A DNA stretch of 7,241 bases, taken from Brachyspira pilosicoli. Its GTDB lineage: Bacteria > Spirochaetota > Brachyspiria > Brachyspirales > Brachyspiraceae. The position numbers were made by a program, and so were the translations under genes. Below the pieces are notes generated by a model that worked only from the letters and a program-made list of their open reading frames with translations, did not search any database and had not been told where the DNA came from. Location of the stretch: positions 1 through 7,241 of the forward strand of contig NZ_SRZM01000171.1 of assembly GCF_019402445.1 (NCBI RefSeq). Direction: 5' to 3'. Below are positions 1 to 6,346 of the stretch, one piece after another; position 1 is the first letter of the stretch; every line of letters begins with the position of its first letter.

Positions 1-2
1 GT

Positions 3-30
3 TTGAAATAATTTTGGTATATTATATAAT
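3..30 (+). promoter_or_regulatory. Probable sigma-70 type promoter of nanE
   Basis: A TTGAAA box (3-8, 5 of 6 matches to TTGACA) lies 16 bases before a perfect TATAAT (25-30). Transcription would begin near 37, giving a leader of under 30 bases before the ATG at 64. The -35 box touches the window edge, so an upstream gene or operator cannot be judged. AT-rich DNA produces such matches by chance, but the pairing and position are good. Confidence 0.55.
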
Positions 31-53
31 TTTACTATCTTAATAAAAATTGT

Positions 54-57
54 GGAG
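54..57 (+). promoter_or_regulatory. Ribosome binding site that sets the nanE start
   Basis: GGAG at 54-57 sits 6 bases before the ATG at 64, an ideal Shine-Dalgarno spacing. The longer in-frame reading that begins with GTG at 52 would put this site inside the coding sequence and leave that GTG without any ribosome binding site. The site therefore favours the ATG at 64. Confidence 0.7.
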
Positions 58-63
58 TCTTTT

Positions 64-744
64 ATGAATGAAGTGTTCAAAAAAATAAAGGGTAAACTTA
101 TAGTATCTTGTCAGGCATTGGAAGATGAGCCATTATTTAGTTCTTTTATAATGGGTAGAATGGCTTTGGCAGCAACTCAGGCAGGTGCAGGTGGAATAAG
201 AGCCAATACTGTTGTAGATATACAAGAAATTAAAAAAAATACTAATCTTCCTATAATAGGTATAATAAAGAGGAATTATGGAGATTGTAATGTATATATA
301 ACTCCTACTATGAAAGAAATAGATGAATTATGTGCAGAAGGAGTTGACATAATAGCAATAGATGCTACTAAGAGAGAAAGACCAGATAAAGTTCAATTAA
401 AAGATTTTGTAAAGGCTATAAAAGAAAAATATCCTAATCAAATCATAATGGGGGATATATCAGATGTATCTGAGGCTGTTTATGCTGAAGAGGTAGGAAT
501 TGATATAGTAGGCACTACATTATGTGGATATACTGATTATACAAAGGGAAATGAGCCTTTAGTTACTCTAGAGCAAGTATTAAAATCTGTAAAAATACCT
601 GTTATTGGTGAAGGTAATTTAGATACACCTGAAAAGGCAAAAAAGGGTATAGAGATGGGGGCATTAGCTGTTGTTGTTGGAGGAGCTATAACCAGACCTA
701 AGCAGATAGCTGAAAAATTTGTAAAAGCCATAGAAACTTTATAA
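64..744 (+). CDS. nanE: N-acetylmannosamine-6-phosphate 2-epimerase (NanE)
   Basis: NanE is a cytoplasmic TIM-barrel enzyme that interconverts ManNAc-6-phosphate and GlcNAc-6-phosphate, linking sialic acid or ManNAc use to amino-sugar catabolism through NagA and NagB. The 226-residue product matches the family's usual ~220-230 residues end to end. Family hallmarks are an N-terminal [12 protein letters not shown] (13-24), IMGRMA (29-34), GIRA with Arg46, GIIKRNY (66-72) with the presumed catalytic Lys69, [11 protein letters not shown] (79-89), IAIDAT (97-102), IGEGN with Glu183, and a phosphate-binding VVGGAITRP near the C-terminus. Lys69 and Glu183 correspond, as I recall, to Lys66 and Glu180 of the Clostridium perfringens enzyme, with a constant offset of 3. 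The start is ATG 64 because of GGAG at 54-57. A sugar PTS permease gene follows after 89 bases, and no nanA or nanK is visible. The fold is intact and no frameshift is seen. Confidence 0.95.
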   Translation: MNEVFKKIKGKLIVSCQALEDEPLFSSFIMGRMALAATQAGAGGIRANTVVDIQEIKKNTNLPIIGIIKRNYGDCNVYITPTMKEIDELCAEGVDIIAIDATKRERPDKVQLKDFVKAIKEKYPNQIIMGDISDVSEAVYAEEVGIDIVGTTLCGYTDYTKGNEPLVTLEQVLKSVKIPVIGEGNLDTPEKAKKGIEMGALAVVVGGAITRPKQIAEKFVKAIETL

Positions 745-790
745 TAAATATTCTAAAAAATTATATTTTTGTACCATTTTTTCTTTATTA

Positions 791-799
791 TGTTATAAT
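791..799 (+). promoter_or_regulatory. Extended -10 promoter of the PTS permease gene
   Basis: TGTTATAAT at 791-799 is a perfect -10 hexamer with an upstream TG, the extended -10 form that can work without a good -35 box. The best -35 candidate is a weak TTGTAC (769-774) at 19 bases. The transcript would begin near 806, about 28 bases before the ATG at 834. Read-through from nanE is also possible, since no convincing terminator lies between the two genes. Confidence 0.55.
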
Positions 800-833
800 G
801 ATTTTTAAAAAATAAATTAGGAGAAAATTTGAT

Positions 834-2483
834 ATGATGAAGAATTCATTCGCGTTGCTTCAAAAAATAGGTAGGTCATTTATGCTGCCTATTGCAATAC
901 TCCCTATGGCTGGTATATTATTGGGTGTAGGTGGTGCTTTTACAAGTCCAACTTTGATAGAGACATATAATTTAACATTTTTGAAAACAGGTACTCCATT
1001 AAATTATATATTAGTATTATTATTTAATGCTGGTAATTTTGTATTTGCTAATTTACCTCTTTTGTTTGCAGTTGGTATAGCTATAGGTATGGCAAATAAG
1101 AGTAAAGAAACTGCTGCTCTTTCTGCTGTGGTAGGTTTTTTATTGTTTCATACAGTTATAGGAGTTATATTAAGATTCCAAGGTCATACCCCAGATAATA
1201 CAACAGTAGATGCTCTAATGGCAGCTGGTATGAGTGCTGGAGAGGCTGCTGGTACTGCTGCTTTATATGCTAGAGAGTTAGGAATATTTACATTACAAAC
1301 AGGAGTATTCGGCGGTATTATATGCGGTTTATTATCTGCTTTTATCACTAATAAATTTGCCAATCAAACATTACCTGATTATTTAGCATTCTTTAGTGGT
1401 AATAGATTTGTTGCTGTTTTAACTATGGTATTTTTTATACCATTAGCTGCTATATTTCCTTTTATATGGCCTAGTATATTTGGAGTTATAGTGAAAGCTG
1501 GTGAATTGTTTGCTGCTACTGGATATATTGGAACATTCTTTTATGGTTTTGCTATGAGGATATTAAATGTATTTGGGCTTCACCATGCTATATATCCATT
1601 ATTTTGGTATACAGAATTAGGCGGTGTATTAGAAGTAGGTGGACAATTAGTTGCTGGCGGACAGAGAATATTCTTTGCTCAATTAGCTGACCCTACAGTA
1701 ACACATTTTAGTGCTGCTGCTACTAGAACTATGACAGGCGGATTTTTACCTATGATGTTTGGTTTGCCTGCTGCTGCTTTAGCTATGTATCATGTGGCTG
1801 ATGATGAAAATAAAACAAAGGCAAAAGGTATTTTATTATCTGCTGCTTTAACTTCTTTTTTAACTGGTATTACTGAGCCTTTAGAGTTTACATTCTTATT
1901 TATAGCTCCTCCTTTATATGTTGTGCATGCTATTTTAGAGGGCTTAGCATATATGTTAATGTATATGTTAAATGTTGCTGTAGGTATTACATTCTCAAGA
2001 GGATTAATTGACTTTACATTCTTTGGATTATTACAGGGAATAAGTAAAACTTCTTATCAGTGGATATTGATATTAGGACCAGTATATGCGGTTGTTTATT
2101 ATTTTATATTTAGATTTTTAATAATTAAATTTAATTTTGCAACACCTGGAAGATCAGGCAGTGAAGTTAAATTGTATAGAAGAGCTGACTATAATGAAAG
2201 AGAGGGTACTAAAACAAATGAGGCTATTTCTAATGATGATGATAGTATAATAGATTCTATAGTAGAAGCTCTTGGAGGAATAGAAAATATAGATAATATA
2301 GATGCTTGTATAACTAGATTAAGAGTTACTGTAAAAGATCCTAGTAAAGTTGCTAGTGATGATGTTTGGACTTCTCTTAATTCTAAAAAGGTTTTGAGGG
2401 CTGGAAATGGAATACAGGCTATTTATGGAACGCAGGCTGAAGTTTATAAAAATAAAATTATACAAAAATATAATATAAAATAA
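834..2483 (+). CDS. PTS sugar permease, fused EIIC-EIIB (glucose/maltose/GlcNAc family)
   Basis: This inner-membrane phosphotransferase permease imports and phosphorylates a sugar using phosphate relayed from HPr through a separate EIIA. Residues ~10-435 form the EIIC transport domain with many hydrophobic segments. Visible motifs include FGLHH (247-251) and GITEP (345-349); the conserved His and Glu of such motifs contact the sugar in structurally studied relatives. A linker with TPGR (437-440) and KLYRRADY (446-453) leads to an EIIB domain (~470-549) whose phosphorylation site is Cys492 in CITRLR. There is no EIIA domain, so EIIA must come from elsewhere. AGGAG (819-823) lies 10 bases before ATG 834; ATG 837 is a poorer alternative. 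The linker motif resembles the maltose/glucose (MalX/MalT) branch, whereas neighbouring nanE suggests an amino sugar. The substrate is therefore unresolved and no symbol is given. At 549 residues the length is normal for EIICB. Confidence 0.9.
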   Translation: MMKNSFALLQKIGRSFMLPIAILPMAGILLGVGGAFTSPTLIETYNLTFLKTGTPLNYILVLLFNAGNFVFANLPLLFAVGIAIGMANKSKETAALSAVVGFLLFHTVIGVILRFQGHTPDNTTVDALMAAGMSAGEAAGTAALYARELGIFTLQTGVFGGIICGLLSAFITNKFANQTLPDYLAFFSGNRFVAVLTMVFFIPLAAIFPFIWPSIFGVIVKAGELFAATGYIGTFFYGFAMRILNVFGLHHAIYPLFWYTELGGVLEVGGQLVAGGQRIFFAQLADPTVTHFSAAATRTMTGGFLPMMFGLPAAALAMYHVADDENKTKAKGILLSAALTSFLTGITEPLEFTFLFIAPPLYVVHAILEGLAYMLMYMLNVAVGITFSRGLIDFTFFGLLQGISKTSYQWILILGPVYAVVYYFIFRFLIIKFNFATPGRSGSEVKLYRRADYNEREGTKTNEAISNDDDSIIDSIVEALGGIENIDNIDACITRLRVTVKDPSKVASDDVWTSLNSKKVLRAGNGIQAIYGTQAEVYKNKIIQKYNIK

Positions 2484-2507
2484 AATATTGGTTATAATAA
2501 ATGTTAT

Positions 2508-2542
2508 AAAGGCATATGCTTTTTTAAGTATATGCCTTTTTT
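2508..2542 (+). terminator. Rho-independent terminator after the PTS permease gene
   Basis: A 14-bp stem (2508-2521 with 2526-2539, one G-U pair, core GGCATAT/ATATGCC) closes a TTTT loop and runs into a T tract ending at 2542. It begins 25 bases after the TAA stop and separates the permease unit from gyrA. Confidence 0.9.
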
Positions 2543-2566
2543 ATATTTTTCTTCATTATTATTTAT

Positions 2567-2594
2567 TTGATTTTTATTGCTAAAATGTTATAAT
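2567..2594 (+). promoter_or_regulatory. Promoter of gyrA
   Basis: TTGATT (2567-2572, four of six consensus bases) lies 16 bases before TATAAT (2589-2594), which also has an extended -10 TG at 2586-2587. The start would be near 2601, giving a ~24-base leader. AAGGA (2611-2615) is the ribosome binding site, 9 bases before the ATG at 2625. With a terminator on each side, gyrA appears to be transcribed alone. Confidence 0.65.
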
Positions 2595-2624
2595 AGTAAG
2601 AACATTTTTTAAGGATAAAATTCT

Positions 2625-5123
2625 ATGGCTGTAAAAAAGAATAATAATGATAATACTGAAGAGAGAAAATATTCTACACTAACAAAAGATATTCTAAAAA
2701 GAGTTGATCATATTTCTATAGAAAATGAATTAAAAGAATCTTATTTAAATTACGCTATGAGTGTTATAGTGTCAAGGGCTTTGCCTGATGTAAGAGACGG
2801 ACTTAAGCCTGTGCATAGAAGAATACTTTATGCGATGTATGATGCTAATTTAACGCATGATAAGCCATACAAGAAGTCGGCTGCTACGGTTGGTGAAGTG
2901 TTGGCACGTTATCACCCGCACGGAGATGCTGCTGTTTACGGTACTATGGTGAGAATGGCACAAGACTTTTCTATGCGTTATTTGCTTGTAGACGGACAGG
3001 GTAATTTTGGTTCTGTGGACGATGACCCTCCTGCTGCTATGCGTTATACTGAAGCGAGAATGACTAAATTCGCAGAAGAGATGCTTAATGACATAGAAAA
3101 AGAAACTGTTAAATTTGTACCAAACTTTGATGATTCTAGAACCGAGCCTTCTGTACTTCCTGCAACAGTGCCTCAGCTTTTAGTTAATGGTAGTATGGGT
3201 ATTGCTATTGGTATGGCTACTAATATGCCTCCTCATAACTTAAAAGAGGTTGTTAATTCAATTGTTTATTATATAGACCATCAAGATGCTGAAATTAAAG
3301 ACTTGATGCGTTATATACAAGGTCCTGATTTTCCTACTGCTGGAATTATATACGGTAAAGAGGGCATTAAAGAGGCTTATACTACTGGTAAAGGAAGAAT
3401 TAAATTAAGAGCTAGGCTTGAAATAGAAGAGACAAAAAAAGACAGAGAGGCTATTGTTGTAAAAGAGCTTCCTTATGGTGTTGTAAAGACCACTTTGCAT
3501 GAAAAGATTGCTGAATTAGTTAAACAAGGTAAAATTGAGGGTGTTGCTGATATTAGAGATGAGTCAAGCAATAGGTCTGGAATTAGGCTTATAATAGAGC
3601 TTAAAAAGGGTGTTGCTACTCAGATTGTTTTAAATCAGCTTTGGAAGCATACTGATTTAGAAATTACTTTTGGTATAATTAATCTTGCTTTGGTTAATGG
3701 CGAGCCTAAAGTATTAAACTTAAAAGAGCTTATAAAATATTTTGTTGATCATAGAGTTGAAGTTATAACAAAAAGAACAGAATATGATTTAAATCAAGCT
3801 AAAGCAAAAGCACATATATTAGAGGGCTTATTAATAGCTCAGGCTAATATTGAAGAGGTTATAAGAATAATTAGGCAGAGTGAAAACACAGAAGCTGCAA
3901 GAAACACTTTAATGAGTAAGTTTAAGCTATCAGAAAAACAAGCTCAAGCTATACTCGATATGCCTCTTAAACGTTTAACTGCTTTAGAAAAACTCAAAAT
4001 AGAACAAGAGTTACAACAGTTAAGAGAGTTTATTGCTTATTGTGAAGACTTGCTTGCTCACCCAGAAAAGATACTTGCTGTTATCAAAGATGAACTTAAA
4101 AACATAGCAGAAAAATACGGCGATGACAGAAGAAGTGAGATAATAGGCAAAACTAATGATACTGAAATTGATGAAGAAGATTTGATTCATGATGAAGATG
4201 TTGCAGTATCTATCACTACTCAAGGCTTTATTAAGAGAGTACCTGCTTCAAGCTATCGTACTCAAGGAAGGGGCGGAGTAGGTGTACAAGGCGGAAAATC
4301 TCAAGGCGAACATTATATAGAACATTTATTCGTTGCTTCTACTAAAGATTATTTGTTTATATTTACTGACAGAGGTAAGGCTTTCTGGATGAAGGTGCAT
4401 GAGATTCCTGCTCTAACAAAAACTTCACAAGGTAAGAGCATAAAGTTTATACTTAATTTAGCACCAGATGAAAAGATTACAAGCTACTTTACAGTATCTG
4501 ACTTTAACCCTAAACAATCTATTATAATGGTTACTAAGATGGGTACTATTAAGAAGATGGAGCTTAAACATCTTGAGAATGCTAAGAAGAGGGGTATACT
4601 TGCTTTAACATTAGAGAATAATGATGAGCTTATAGGTGTATCTGCTGTTGAAAGCGGCGATGACTTTATTATGACTACTGCTTCTGGTCTTGCTTTGAGA
4701 ATAAATGAGCAGAAAGTAAGAAATATGGGACGTGCTGCTGCTGGTGTTAAGGGTATTACTTTAGATGACAATGATATTTGTGTATCTGGAAACGGCATAC
4801 ATAAAGGTGAGTCATTAATAGTTATCACTGAGAATGGTATAGGTAAAAGACTTTCTTCTAAGCAGTTTAATGCTAAAGGAAGAGGCGGAAAGGGTCAGAT
4901 TTATATTAAGCCAGACAATAAAACAGGAAATGTAGTTAGCGTAAAAACTGTAGGCGACAAAGATGAGATAATGGTTGTTACTACAGATGACATGACTATA
5001 AAGATAAAGGCTGATTCTATACCAGAGTTAGGAAGAAACGCTAAGGGTGTAAAAATAGTTAATATTTCTGACGGTGCTAAGGTAAGCGATTTGGCTGTAG
5101 TACCTGCAGATACTGAAAAATAA
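2625..5123 (+). CDS. gyrA: DNA gyrase subunit A
   Basis: GyrA cuts and rejoins DNA in the A2B2 gyrase that introduces negative supercoils using ATP bound by GyrB. The 832-residue protein is full length for the family. A short Lys/Asn-rich N-terminus (1-25) precedes the breakage-reunion domain, with [19 protein letters not shown] (53-71), HPHGD (97-101), the catalytic Arg140-Tyr141 in AAMRYTE, and the DNA-intercalating Ile193 in [10 protein letters not shown] coiled-coil and connector region spans ~370-500, and the C-terminal beta-pinwheel ~525-825. GyrA rather than ParC is supported by a GyrA box at 547-553 (QGRGGVG), although it lacks the usual basic residues at positions 2 and 6; a related KGRGGKG lies at 751-757. 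E. coli positions 83 and 87 correspond to Ala102 and Gly106 (offset 19). The tail is short, without the acidic tail of E. coli. gyrB is not adjacent in this window. Confidence 0.96.
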   Translation: MAVKKNNNDNTEERKYSTLTKDILKRVDHISIENELKESYLNYAMSVIVSRALPDVRDGLKPVHRRILYAMYDANLTHDKPYKKSAATVGEVLARYHPHGDAAVYGTMVRMAQDFSMRYLLVDGQGNFGSVDDDPPAAMRYTEARMTKFAEEMLNDIEKETVKFVPNFDDSRTEPSVLPATVPQLLVNGSMGIAIGMATNMPPHNLKEVVNSIVYYIDHQDAEIKDLMRYIQGPDFPTAGIIYGKEGIKEAYTTGKGRIKLRARLEIEETKKDREAIVVKELPYGVVKTTLHEKIAELVKQGKIEGVADIRDESSNRSGIRLIIELKKGVATQIVLNQLWKHTDLEITFGIINLALVNGEPKVLNLKELIKYFVDHRVEVITKRTEYDLNQAKAKAHILEGLLIAQANIEEVIRIIRQSENTEAARNTLMSKFKLSEKQAQAILDMPLKRLTALEKLKIEQELQQLREFIAYCEDLLAHPEKILAVIKDELKNIAEKYGDDRRSEIIGKTNDTEIDEEDLIHDEDVAVSITTQGFIKRVPASSYRTQGRGGVGVQGGKSQGEHYIEHLFVASTKDYLFIFTDRGKAFWMKVHEIPALTKTSQGKSIKFILNLAPDEKITSYFTVSDFNPKQSIIMVTKMGTIKKMELKHLENAKKRGILALTLENNDELIGVSAVESGDDFIMTTASGLALRINEQKVRNMGRAAAGVKGITLDDNDICVSGNGIHKGESLIVITENGIGKRLSSKQFNAKGRGGKGQIYIKPDNKTGNVVSVKTVGDKDEIMVVTTDDMTIKIKADSIPELGRNAKGVKIVNISDGAKVSDLAVVPADTEK

Positions 5124-5151
5124 AAATAAACAAATAAAAAATTATATTATT

Positions 5152-5181
5152 AAGCCTGTATTTTTAATATGGGCTTTTTTT
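5152..5181 (+). terminator. Rho-independent terminator after gyrA
   Basis: The arms 5152-5162 and 5166-5176 pair over 11 bp (AAGCC/GGCTT at the base, two G-U wobbles, TTT loop), followed by a T run to 5181. It begins 28 bases after the gyrA stop and ends the gyrA unit before the A-tract region. Confidence 0.8.
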
Positions 5182-5196
5182 ATGTTTATTACTTTG

Positions 5197-5270
5197 AAAA
5201 GTAAAAAAAAGTAAAAAACTATAAAAAATAGTAAAAAAAACTTAATTTTTTTAAAAAAATATTAAAAAAA
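5197..5270. other. Helically phased A-tracts upstream of the first lipoprotein promoter
   Basis: A runs of 6 to 8 bases begin at 5203, 5213, 5223, 5233, 5253 and 5264, a spacing of almost exactly one helical turn. The gap near 5243 holds AATTTTTTT (5244-5252), itself a bending tract. Many of the runs start with GTA or TTA. Phased A-tracts are known to curve DNA, and those just upstream of a -35 box can also act as UP-type elements. The last tract ends 1 base before the -35 box at 5272. The curvature and any promoter effect are inferred. Confidence 0.7.
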
Positions 5271-5271
5271 C

Positions 5272-5301
5272 TTTACAAAGTGTATGTTGATGTGTTATAA
5301 T
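5272..5301 (+). promoter_or_regulatory. Promoter of the first lipoprotein gene
   Basis: TTTACA (5272-5277, five of six) lies 18 bases before TATAAT (5296-5301), which has an extended -10 TG at 5293-5294. The sequence from the -10 box into the leader, up to 5319, is identical to the second copy. The ribosome binding site is AAGGGG (5321-5326), 11 bases before the ATG, a rather long spacing. Confidence 0.75.
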
Positions 5302-5337
5302 ATATACATAAACAACAATGAAGGGGAAAAAAATCCA

Positions 5338-6039
5338 ATGAAAAAATTTTTATTAATATTGTCAATAATATCAGTAGCAGCTATTTCCTGTGCTGATAGT
5401 AATGGAGCAGGCGGAGCTACAGAAAGTTTAGTTACTAAAAATATACCTAGTATAAACAAATCTGTAAGAGATGGAACACCTAATACTCAAAGTAGTGTTT
5501 CTCTTTCGGTATCAGCTCAAGTAACTGCTCAAGCATCTGGAGATGTTACATTAGGAGAAAATACTAATCCTGAAAGTGGAACTTATAATGTTTTAGAAAG
5601 ACTTTATTCTACAACTTGGTATCAATCAGAAAGTGATTATGATGATGGTAAATTAGAAACAGAAGAAACTTTTATATTCTTTGACCCTAGTTCAAAAATG
5701 GTTCAAAGAGAATATGAAAATGGTGTATTAGATGGTAGAGATGAATATTCTACATTAACTTGGGTTGCTGATATTACTGTTAACAATGGAAGTATAGCAA
5801 ATTTATCAGGTGAAAAAAGTAGAAATGCTTGTATAGTTCAAAATAAAGAAATGAATGATAATGATAGAGATACTGAATTTGAAGCTTATTATTTAGCAGA
5901 TCAAGATACTTTATATATTGTTGATGGTGACACTAAAGATGAAGTATCAAGAGAATTACAGCAGTTAATAAAAGATATTGCAAACAACTCTCCTAGAGCT
6001 TATGGCGATAAATATGTGTTATCTGTAAAAGCAAAATGA
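5338..6039 (+). CDS. Predicted lipoprotein, paralogue 1, unknown function
   Basis: I do not recognise a named family. The 233-residue protein begins with a lipoprotein signal peptide: Lys2-Lys3, a hydrophobic stretch 4-16, and AISC with lipid-modified Cys18. This lipobox is relaxed (Ala at -3), as spirochaetes allow. Residues ~19-80 form a Ser/Thr/Gln/Gly-rich, probably flexible tether containing LSVSAQ (56-61). From GTYN (81) a compact domain follows with LERLYSTTW (86-94), DDG (102-104), ETEET (107-111), REYENGVLDGRD (124-135), SRNACIV (161-167), DNDRD (174-178) and YIVDGD (193-198), then a helix and YVL near the end. Cys165 is the only other cysteine. The Trp-containing start and alternating strands faintly suggest a lipocalin-like beta barrel, but this is a guess. 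An in-frame ATG at 5284 is rejected because it lies inside the promoter and before the ribosome binding site. The gene is monocistronic, ending in TGA and a terminator; its paralogue follows. Confidence 0.85.
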   Translation: MKKFLLILSIISVAAISCADSNGAGGATESLVTKNIPSINKSVRDGTPNTQSSVSLSVSAQVTAQASGDVTLGENTNPESGTYNVLERLYSTTWYQSESDYDDGKLETEETFIFFDPSSKMVQREYENGVLDGRDEYSTLTWVADITVNNGSIANLSGEKSRNACIVQNKEMNDNDRDTEFEAYYLADQDTLYIVDGDTKDEVSRELQQLIKDIANNSPRAYGDKYVLSVKAK

Positions 6040-6062
6040 TTTACTTTTATAAATAGTTTTAG

Positions 6063-6099
6063 AGGCTTAAGCGGTATTGATTACCCTTAAGCCTTTTTT
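6063..6099 (+). terminator. Rho-independent terminator after lipoprotein gene 1
   Basis: AGGCTTAAG (6063-6071) pairs with CTTAAGCCT (6086-6094). With C6072 bulged, GGTA (6073-6076) extends the stem by pairing with TACC (6082-6085), leaving a five-base loop. Six T bases end the element at 6099. It begins 24 bases after the stop. Confidence 0.92.
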
Positions 6100-6163
6100 A
6101 TTGCATATTTAAAACCCATATTAATAAAAAAAAGTTTGTATAATTTCTTTATTTTATTGTTAT

Positions 6164-6267
6164 AAAAAAGTAAAAACAAGTAAAATATATAAAAATATAG
6201 TAAAAAAATATCGCAATTCATAGAAAAATAGTAAAAAAAACTTAATTTTTTCAAAAAAATAGTAAAA
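6164..6267. other. Helically phased A-tracts upstream of the second lipoprotein promoter
   Basis: Within the 307-base gap between the two lipoprotein genes, A runs of 4 to 8 bases begin at 6164, 6172, 6182, 6191, 6202, 6224, 6233, 6253 and 6264. An AATT sits near 6215 and an AATTTTTT tract at 6244-6251. The spacing stays close to 10 bases over about 100 bases, longer than in the first copy. Several runs are preceded by GTA (6200-6202, 6231-6233, 6262-6264). Strong intrinsic curvature next to the promoter is inferred. Between the terminator and this array (6108-6160) I see only AT-rich sequence without an identifiable element. Confidence 0.7.
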
Positions 6268-6272
6268 TAAAC

Positions 6273-6301
6273 TTTACAAATTGGTTTATTTTGTTTATAA
6301 T
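6273..6301 (+). promoter_or_regulatory. Promoter of the second lipoprotein gene
   Basis: TTTACA (6273-6278) lies at the optimal 17 bases from TATAAT (6296-6301). Unlike the first copy there is no correctly placed extended -10 TG. The leader to 6319 is identical to copy one, then gains about 9 bases. Two overlapping ribosome binding sites, AAGGAG (6331-6336) and AGGA (6337-6340), precede the ATG at 6347 by 10 and 6 bases, better placed than in copy one. Confidence 0.75.
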
Positions 6302-6346
6302 ATATACATAAACAACAATAAAGAACAATGAAGGAGAGGAAATACA

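Larger units (their letters stand above)
5224..6107 (+). repeat. First copy of a tandemly duplicated lipoprotein transcription unit
   Basis: This ~884-base unit (A-tracts, promoter, leader, lipoprotein gene, terminator, ATTGCATA tail) is repeated at 6224-7163. Positions 5224-5251 match 6224-6251 exactly, and 5295-5319 match 6295-6319 exactly, both at an offset of 1000. The first 36 coding bases (5338-5373) match 6347-6382 exactly, and the terminators share loop and arm sequence. The unit edges are placed where similarity stops by eye. Confidence 0.85.

Noticed and set aside
52..63. GTG at 52 as the nanE start (four extra residues)
   Set aside because: GGAG at 54-57 would lie inside the coding region and is ideally spaced for ATG 64; the GTG has no ribosome binding site of its own.
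756..770. AAAAAT/ATTTTT hairpin between nanE and the permease as a terminator
   Set aside because: The stem is only six A-U pairs with a three-base loop and no GC; chance in this composition is likely, so read-through remains possible.
2489..2508. TTATAAT-like boxes just after the permease stop as a promoter
   Set aside because: They lie immediately before the terminator hairpin, have no good -35 box, and gyrA has a better promoter at 2567-2594.
4020..4828. Two minus-strand reading frames inside gyrA
   Set aside because: They are shadows of a well-conserved gene, with no ribosome binding site or recognisable protein.
5284..5337. ATG at 5284 as the start of lipoprotein 1 (18 extra residues)
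   Set aside because: It lies between the -35 and -10 boxes and before the ribosome binding site, and would bury the signal peptide behind a hydrophilic extension.
6139..6144. TATAAT upstream of the second A-tract array as an additional promoter
   Set aside because: No reasonable -35 box or nearby reading frame; such hexamers are frequent in AT-rich DNA.
5197..6267. A-tract arrays as a CRISPR or tandem repeat array
   Set aside because: Units are ~10 bases, low complexity and without unique spacers; helical phasing explains them better.
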